Source of the DNA: an uncultured Porphyromonadaceae bacterium
GTDB lineage: Bacteria; Bacteroidota; Bacteroidia; Bacteroidales; Muribaculaceae
NCBI GenBank assembly: GCA_905193485.1
Contig: CAJJOX010000012.1
Span: 1 to 21,803, forward strand
DNA: 21,803 nucleotides
Direction of reading: 5' to 3'
Shown here: positions 17,683 to 21,803 of the stretch, one piece after another
How positions within the stretch are numbered: position 1 is the first letter of the stretch
Layout of the letters: every line of letters starts with the position of its first letter
Notes under the pieces: generated by a model
The model's database searches: none
What the model saw: the letters and a program-made list of their open reading frames with translations, nothing else
What the model was told of the DNA's origin: nothing
Translations under genes and position numbers: made by a program

Positions 17683-18315
17683 ATGGGTAGTGTTAAAGAC
17701 TATTTTTCATCCTTAGGGTCGGGCATCGTCAGCCTTATCAAAGGCATGCAGGTGACCGGTAAAGAATTCATCACCCCTAAGATCACCGAAAAATATCCCG
17801 AAGACCGCGAAACCGTAAAGGTGCCCGAGCGTTTCCGCGCCATTCTTCAGTTGAAATATGATGCCGACGGGAACCACAAGTGCATCGCCTGCGGTATTTG
17901 CGAACGCAATTGCCCCAACGGCACCATCACACTGACAACCAAGATGGTCGATACTGCCGACGGCAAGAAAAAACGCAAGCTCGACAAGTATCAGTATGAT
18001 CTTGGAAGTTGCACGTTCTGTCAGCTTTGTGTCACCTCGTGTCCGCAAGGCGCTCTTGAATTTTCCAACGACTTCGAGCAGGCTGTCTTCACTCGCGACA
18101 AGCTCGTTAAAAAACTCAACTATCTACCTGAAAAGGAAGAACCGGCACCTACTCCCGAGCAGCTTGCAAAAATCCAGGCTGAGAAAGAAGCTAAAATAGC
18201 TGCCGCCAAAGCCGCTATGGCGGCAAAAAAGGCAGCCGAAGCCGCTAAAGCCGCCCAGGGTTCGGCAGAGGATAAACCCGAAGCTCCTGCGGCAGCTCCC
18301 CAAACTGAAAAATAA
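17683..18315 (+). CDS. nuoI: NADH-quinone oxidoreductase subunit I with Ala/Lys-rich tail
   Basis: Ferredoxin-like subunit (TYKY/23 kDa family) carrying two [4Fe-4S] clusters N6a and N6b that pass electrons to NuoB. Cluster ligands are Cys67, 70, 73, 77 (CIACGICERNCP) and Cys110, 113, 116, 120 (CTFCQLCVTSCP). Length is 210 residues, longer than E. coli NuoI (about 180), because residues from about 150 form a low-complexity tail of Pro/Glu then Ala/Lys repeats (AAKAAMAAKKAAEAAKAA) ending in a Pro/Ala stretch. The tail looks like a charged helix with a flexible end; its role is unknown. This gene resumes the nuo series after the eight atp genes. Confidence 0.95.
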   Translation: MGSVKDYFSSLGSGIVSLIKGMQVTGKEFITPKITEKYPEDRETVKVPERFRAILQLKYDADGNHKCIACGICERNCPNGTITLTTKMVDTADGKKKRKLDKYQYDLGSCTFCQLCVTSCPQGALEFSNDFEQAVFTRDKLVKKLNYLPEKEEPAPTPEQLAKIQAEKEAKIAAAKAAMAAKKAAEAAKAAQGSAEDKPEAPAAAPQTEK

Positions 18316-18330
18316 TAATTAATCAACAAT

Positions 18331-18846
18331 ATGGAATCAGTAGGAAGTATCATTATGTATCTGATAATCGCTTTGTCGATTGTCTTGTTCTCGGTACTGA
18401 CTGTCACGACCCGCAAGATCCTGCGCTCGGCCACGTTCCTGCTTTTCACGCTTTTTGCCACTGCCGCTCTTTATTTCAAACTCGACTATGAGTTCCTGGG
18501 CGCTGTGCAGATCGCTGTGTATGCCGGAGGTATTGTAGTGCTGTTTGTTTTCTCGATTCTGCTCACATCCCATCCGGGACACAACAGTGAGCCTCTCGTG
18601 TCGAAACAGCGAGTGCTCGGAGCGGCTGCCGCAATCCTCACTCTGGCGGTGACCGGTTTCGCGCTTCTTTATCGTTGCGGTCAGGCAATGGCGACTCTGC
18701 CTGAAATGGAAAATCCGACAGTCAAGGAAATCGGAAAGGCTTTGATGGGAACCGGAGAATACCAGTATCTCCTCCCGTTTGAAGCAATCAGTGTTCTGTT
18801 GCTGGCATGTATAATAGGTGGCGTCGTTGTCGCCCGCAAAAGATAA
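18331..18846 (+). CDS. nuoJ: NADH-quinone oxidoreductase subunit J
   Basis: Membrane subunit of the ND6 family, 171 residues with five predicted helices. The signature segment QIAVYAGGIVVLFVF in the third helix is intact; this helix changes shape during coupling between the quinone site and the antiporter-like subunits. It starts 15 bases after nuoI (AATTAATCAACAAT upstream, AT-rich). Its TAA shares its last base with the nuoK ATG (TAATG), indicating coupled translation. Confidence 0.95.
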   Translation: MESVGSIIMYLIIALSIVLFSVLTVTTRKILRSATFLLFTLFATAALYFKLDYEFLGAVQIAVYAGGIVVLFVFSILLTSHPGHNSEPLVSKQRVLGAAAAILTLAVTGFALLYRCGQAMATLPEMENPTVKEIGKALMGTGEYQYLLPFEAISVLLLACIIGGVVVARKR

Positions 18847-19166
18847 TGAAGAGTATGGAACTGTCAATGATTTATTACCTCATACCGTCGCTGATAATGT
18901 TCAGTTGCGGTGTCTACGGTTTCATTACCCGTAAGAATATGATTGCCATGCTGATATCGCTTGAGCTTATGCTCAATGCCGTCGATATCAACTTCGTGGT
19001 GTTCAACCGTTATCTGTTCCCAGGTCAGATGGAAGGCATGTTTTTCACGCTCTTCGCTATTGCGCTTGCTGCAGCTGAAACAGCTTTGGCCATCGCCATA
19101 ATCATCAATGTGTTCCGTGCCGCCAAAAATATTGATCCGGCCGAATTAACCAAAATGAAACATTAA
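18846..19166 (+). CDS. nuoK: NADH-quinone oxidoreductase subunit K
   Basis: Membrane subunit of the ND4L family, 106 residues, three helices. The two buried glutamates of the proton path are Glu40 (LISLELMLNA) and Glu78 (LAAAETALA). I start at ATG 18846, overlapping the nuoJ stop by one base; an open frame reaches back to ATG 18807 but would add 13 charged residues (with RWRRCR) to a family that is normally about 100 long. ATG 18855 is another possible start. The gap to nuoL is 6 bases. Confidence 0.94.
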   Translation: MKSMELSMIYYLIPSLIMFSCGVYGFITRKNMIAMLISLELMLNAVDINFVVFNRYLFPGQMEGMFFTLFAIALAAAETALAIAIIINVFRAAKNIDPAELTKMKH

Positions 19167-19172
19167 GGTATT

Positions 19173-21200
19173 ATGGAAGAAACTATTCCCGTTTTAATTC
19201 TCGCCATACCGCTTTTTATGTTCCTCTTCCTGGGTATATGCGGGAAGTGGATCAGCCATAAATGGTCCGGTATCTTAGGCACGGCAGGCATGGGCGTGAC
19301 ATTGATTCTCGCTTATTCCACTGCGTTTACTTATTTCTTCTCCGGCTCTCCCGATTTCGTCGATCCCGATACGCATCAGCGACTGCAATATCTTGTGTTC
19401 AATGTCGACTGGCTGCAGTTTACCGACAATCTCGTGATTCGCCTCGGATTTCTACTTGATCCGATATCCGCTATGATGCTTGTGGTCATCACCACAATCT
19501 CATTCATGGTTCACCTCTATAGCAACGGATATATGCGCGATCATCACGGCGTCTGGGAAACAGGTTTCCAACGTTTCTATGCGTTCCTGTCGCTTTTCAG
19601 CTTCTCTATGCTTGGTCTTGTCGTCGCTACAAATATTTTCCAGATGTATATTTTCTGGGAGCTTGTGGGCGCTTCGTCGTATTTGCTCATCGGCTTTTAT
19701 TATACCAAGCCTTCGGCAGTGTCGGCTTCCAAGAAAGCATTCATCGTCACTCGCTTCGCCGATCTCGGATTCCTTATCGGTATTCTTGTATTGTCGTTCT
19801 ATACCGGCACGTTCAATTTCACCGATTTGACCTCTGTGCCTTTAGGCGATACCGGCAAGATTTTTGCCGTGAACGCAGGCACGGCTGAAGGAGTGTTCAA
19901 CATATTCCAAAGCAATGCTGCTGCTGGATTCATGGGATGCTCGGTGATGACCTGGGCGCTTGTGCTCATCTTCATCGGCGGTATGGGCAAATCGGCAATG
20001 ATGCCACTCCATATCTGGCTGCCTGACGCAATGGAAGGCCCCACACCTGTTTCCGCCCTCATACATGCAGCGACGATGGTTGTAGCAGGTGTATACCTCG
20101 TGGCTCGTCTGTTCCCGCTGTATATGATGAATGGCGCTCACGGTGGTGCCGCACTCGAGATCGTGACATGGGTTGGCGCGATCACCGCTTTGTATGCGGC
20201 AATTGTCGCTTGTACGCAGATTGATATAAAACGCGTGCTTGCCTTCTCGACTATATCGCAGATTGCGTTCATGATGGTTTCGCTTGGTGTCGCATCACCT
20301 GAAGTGCATGAGGGTCTGGGCTATATGGCCTCGATGTTCCATCTCTTCACGCATGCTATGTTCAAAGGGCTTCTGTTCCTTTGCGCCGGCGCTTTGATTC
20401 ATGCCATCGGATCCAACGACTATACGGCAATGTACGGACTCCGTAAATATATGCCCATTACCCATATAACTTTCCTTGTGGGCTGTCTGGCCATAGCCGG
20501 TATCATTCCCTTCTCGGGCTTCTTCTCAAAAGACGAAATCCTGAGTTCATGCCTCGGCAACAGCACACTCGTCTATATTTGGATGTCGCTTGTGGCCGGT
20601 TTGACCGCGTTCTATATGTTCCGCCTCTATTACCTTATTTTCTGGTGGAAAGAACACAAAGTACCCGAAGGACATCATGCTCCACATGACCAACCCTGGA
20701 CCATGACTGTGCCATTGGTGATCCTTGCCGCCATCTCGGTCGTCGCAGGTTTCATCCCCTTTGGCAACCTCGTGAGCTGGAATGGTATGCCTTACGATTT
20801 TATGGCTCATTTCGACTGGAGTGTGGCCGGCGTCAGTCTTACTGTCGCAGTCATTGCCATCGTTATCGCTACAGTGATGTATCGTAAGGAAAACAGCATT
20901 CCGGAAAAAATGCGTCATGCAATGCCTAACCTCTGGCGTTGGGCCCACCATCGCTTCTATTGGGATGAACTCTATTATTTCATCACATTCAAGATTATCT
21001 TCAACGGCATTTGCCGTCCTATCGCATGGTTTGACCGTAACGTAATCGACGGTACAATGAATGCGTTTGCGGCAATGACACAGAAAGCTTCCTACGCCAT
21101 CCGTGGACTCCAGAGTGGAAACATACAGATGTATGTCTGGGTTTATCTATTCGGAGCTATGCTTCTGGGCGGAATCACAGCTTTGGTTTTGCTCTTCTGA
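19173..21200 (+). CDS. nuoL: NADH-quinone oxidoreductase subunit L
   Basis: Distal antiporter-like proton pump subunit (ND5/MrpA family), 675 residues with many membrane helices. Key residues are visible: Glu163 in IFWELVGASSYLLIGF, Lys273 in GGMGKSAMMPLHIWL, and the PTPVSALIHAATMV segment on the broken helix. A His/Lys-rich cytoplasmic loop (WWKEHKVPEGHHAPHD) precedes the long lateral helix and last membrane helix (about 560-675), which clamp the membrane arm. Length is somewhat above E. coli NuoL (613), as in other Bacteroidota. nuoM begins 45 bases later. Confidence 0.96.
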   Translation: MEETIPVLILAIPLFMFLFLGICGKWISHKWSGILGTAGMGVTLILAYSTAFTYFFSGSPDFVDPDTHQRLQYLVFNVDWLQFTDNLVIRLGFLLDPISAMMLVVITTISFMVHLYSNGYMRDHHGVWETGFQRFYAFLSLFSFSMLGLVVATNIFQMYIFWELVGASSYLLIGFYYTKPSAVSASKKAFIVTRFADLGFLIGILVLSFYTGTFNFTDLTSVPLGDTGKIFAVNAGTAEGVFNIFQSNAAAGFMGCSVMTWALVLIFIGGMGKSAMMPLHIWLPDAMEGPTPVSALIHAATMVVAGVYLVARLFPLYMMNGAHGGAALEIVTWVGAITALYAAIVACTQIDIKRVLAFSTISQIAFMMVSLGVASPEVHEGLGYMASMFHLFTHAMFKGLLFLCAGALIHAIGSNDYTAMYGLRKYMPITHITFLVGCLAIAGIIPFSGFFSKDEILSSCLGNSTLVYIWMSLVAGLTAFYMFRLYYLIFWWKEHKVPEGHHAPHDQPWTMTVPLVILAAISVVAGFIPFGNLVSWNGMPYDFMAHFDWSVAGVSLTVAVIAIVIATVMYRKENSIPEKMRHAMPNLWRWAHHRFYWDELYYFITFKIIFNGICRPIAWFDRNVIDGTMNAFAAMTQKASYAIRGLQSGNIQMYVWVYLFGAMLLGGITALVLLF

Positions 21201-21245
21201 TGGCTTAGGTAAACTAATAATGTTTCAAACAGAAAAATAGTAATT

Positions 21246-21797
21246 ATGCTTTCAAATATATTGATCTATTTCGTGGTGATTCCCGTGCTGATGCTTGCGG
21301 GAGTCGCATTGTGCCGCAACGTCAGGCAGATCCGTGCGGTTGCCGTGACAGGCTCGCTTGCGCTGACCGCGCTGTCGGTCTATCTTTTGATTGACTATCT
21401 TGAGATTCGCGCCACCGGCGTCAGCGACGCGATGCTATTTGTGCAATCTGTATCGTGGTTTGCTCCATTGAATATAAACCTTGCTGTGGGTGTCGACGGT
21501 ATATCTGTCGCAATGCTCATCCTTTCGTCGATAATTCTGTTGACCGGCAGTTTCGCTTCATGGAAAATCGAGCAGCCAAAAGCCTTTTTCCTTTGGCTTA
21601 TATTACTTTCGACAGGTGTGTTCGGATTTTTTATCTCAATTGACCTGTTCACGATGTTTATGTTCTATGAGGTCGCGCTTATTCCCATGTACCTTCTGAT
21701 AGGCGTGTGGGGTAGCGGCAAGAAGAACTATTCGGCAATGAAGCTTACCCTCATGCTCATGGGCGGTTCGGCAGTCCTTTTCATCGGCCTCATCTGA
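21246..21797 (+). CDS. nuoM: NADH-quinone oxidoreductase subunit M, 5' part, in-frame stop near window edge
   Basis: N-terminal 183 residues of the antiporter-like proton pump subunit M (ND4 family; full proteins are about 490-500 residues). Helices 1-5 are present, with the essential Glu142 in MFYEVALIPMYLLIG and the following KNYSAMKLTLMLMGGSA block. The frame then meets TGA at 21795-21797, followed in frame by ATC TAT (Ile-Tyr). In relatives this region usually reads Gly-Ile-Tyr or similar, so a single G-to-T difference (GGA to TGA) would explain it. With only six bases after the stop, I cannot tell a real nonsense change from a sequence or assembly error; the gene otherwise looks intact and should continue to the right. 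Confidence 0.85.
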   Translation: MLSNILIYFVVIPVLMLAGVALCRNVRQIRAVAVTGSLALTALSVYLLIDYLEIRATGVSDAMLFVQSVSWFAPLNINLAVGVDGISVAMLILSSIILLTGSFASWKIEQPKAFFLWLILLSTGVFGFFISIDLFTMFMFYEVALIPMYLLIGVWGSGKKNYSAMKLTLMLMGGSAVLFIGLI

Positions 21798-21803
21798 ATC
21801 TAT

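Noticed and set aside
21795..21797. TGA recoded as Gly or as selenocysteine
   Set aside because: Gly recoding of TGA is known only in candidate phyla unrelated to Bacteroidota; other genes here (SIR2-TIR, STAND, atpC, atpB region) use TGA as an ordinary stop, and nuoM has no selenocysteine.

Overview
The window looks like a chromosomal piece of a Bacteroidales bacterium, probably a gut lineage close to Muribaculaceae or Bacteroidaceae. The family assignment is an inference. Three things support it: Bacteroidota-type -7 promoter boxes (TAnnTTTG), an 11-subunit type complex I with fused NuoCD and no NuoEFG between nuoCD and nuoH, and an ATP synthase gene order beginning with atpD-atpC followed by atpB-E-F-H-A-G. 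All recognisable genes are on the + strand.

Bases 1-170 hold the 3' end of an unidentified gene. Bases 281-6853 hold a compact, AT-richer accessory cassette of four genes. They are (1) a two-helix membrane channel of CASTOR/POLLUX type with tandem RCK-like Rossmann domains and a divergent RyR-like C-terminus, (2) a stand-alone RyR domain protein of about 95 residues, (3) a SIR2-like/TIR fusion in which the SIR2 catalytic Asn and His positions are replaced but the candidate TIR catalytic Glu is kept, and (4) a membrane-anchored STAND NTPase with a large domain beyond its single membrane helix. Gene spacing (24 nt from the channel stop to the chosen ATG of the RyR gene, or 3 nt if its upstream TTG is used; 3 nt between the TIR and STAND genes) and an internal promoter-like box suggest two adjacent transcription units acting together. 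The domain mix (TIR, STAND, RyR, ion channel) is what one expects of a nucleotide- or NAD-centred anti-phage or stress system, with the channel as a possible membrane effector. I do not recognise it as a named system.

A strong intrinsic terminator at 6909-6937 closes the cassette. Directly after it come a promoter-like box and a structured leader of about 120 nt for the respiratory operon.

Bases 7092 to the end encode nuoA, nuoB, nuoCD and nuoH, then a complete F1Fo ATP synthase set (atpD, C, B, E, F, H, A, G), then nuoI, nuoJ, nuoK, nuoL and the start of nuoM. The eight atp genes sit inside the nuo operon, between nuoH and nuoI, all on one strand with gaps of 60 nt or less and no visible terminator or promoter at either junction. 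Proton-pumping complex I and the proton-driven synthase would therefore be made from one transcript. The last gene, nuoM, meets an in-frame TGA six bases before the window ends, where the family reading suggests GGA (Gly). This is either a sequence or assembly error at the edge or a real nonsense change.

No tRNA, rRNA, CRISPR array, insertion sequence or origin was seen, and there is no stretch over 300 bases without a gene.
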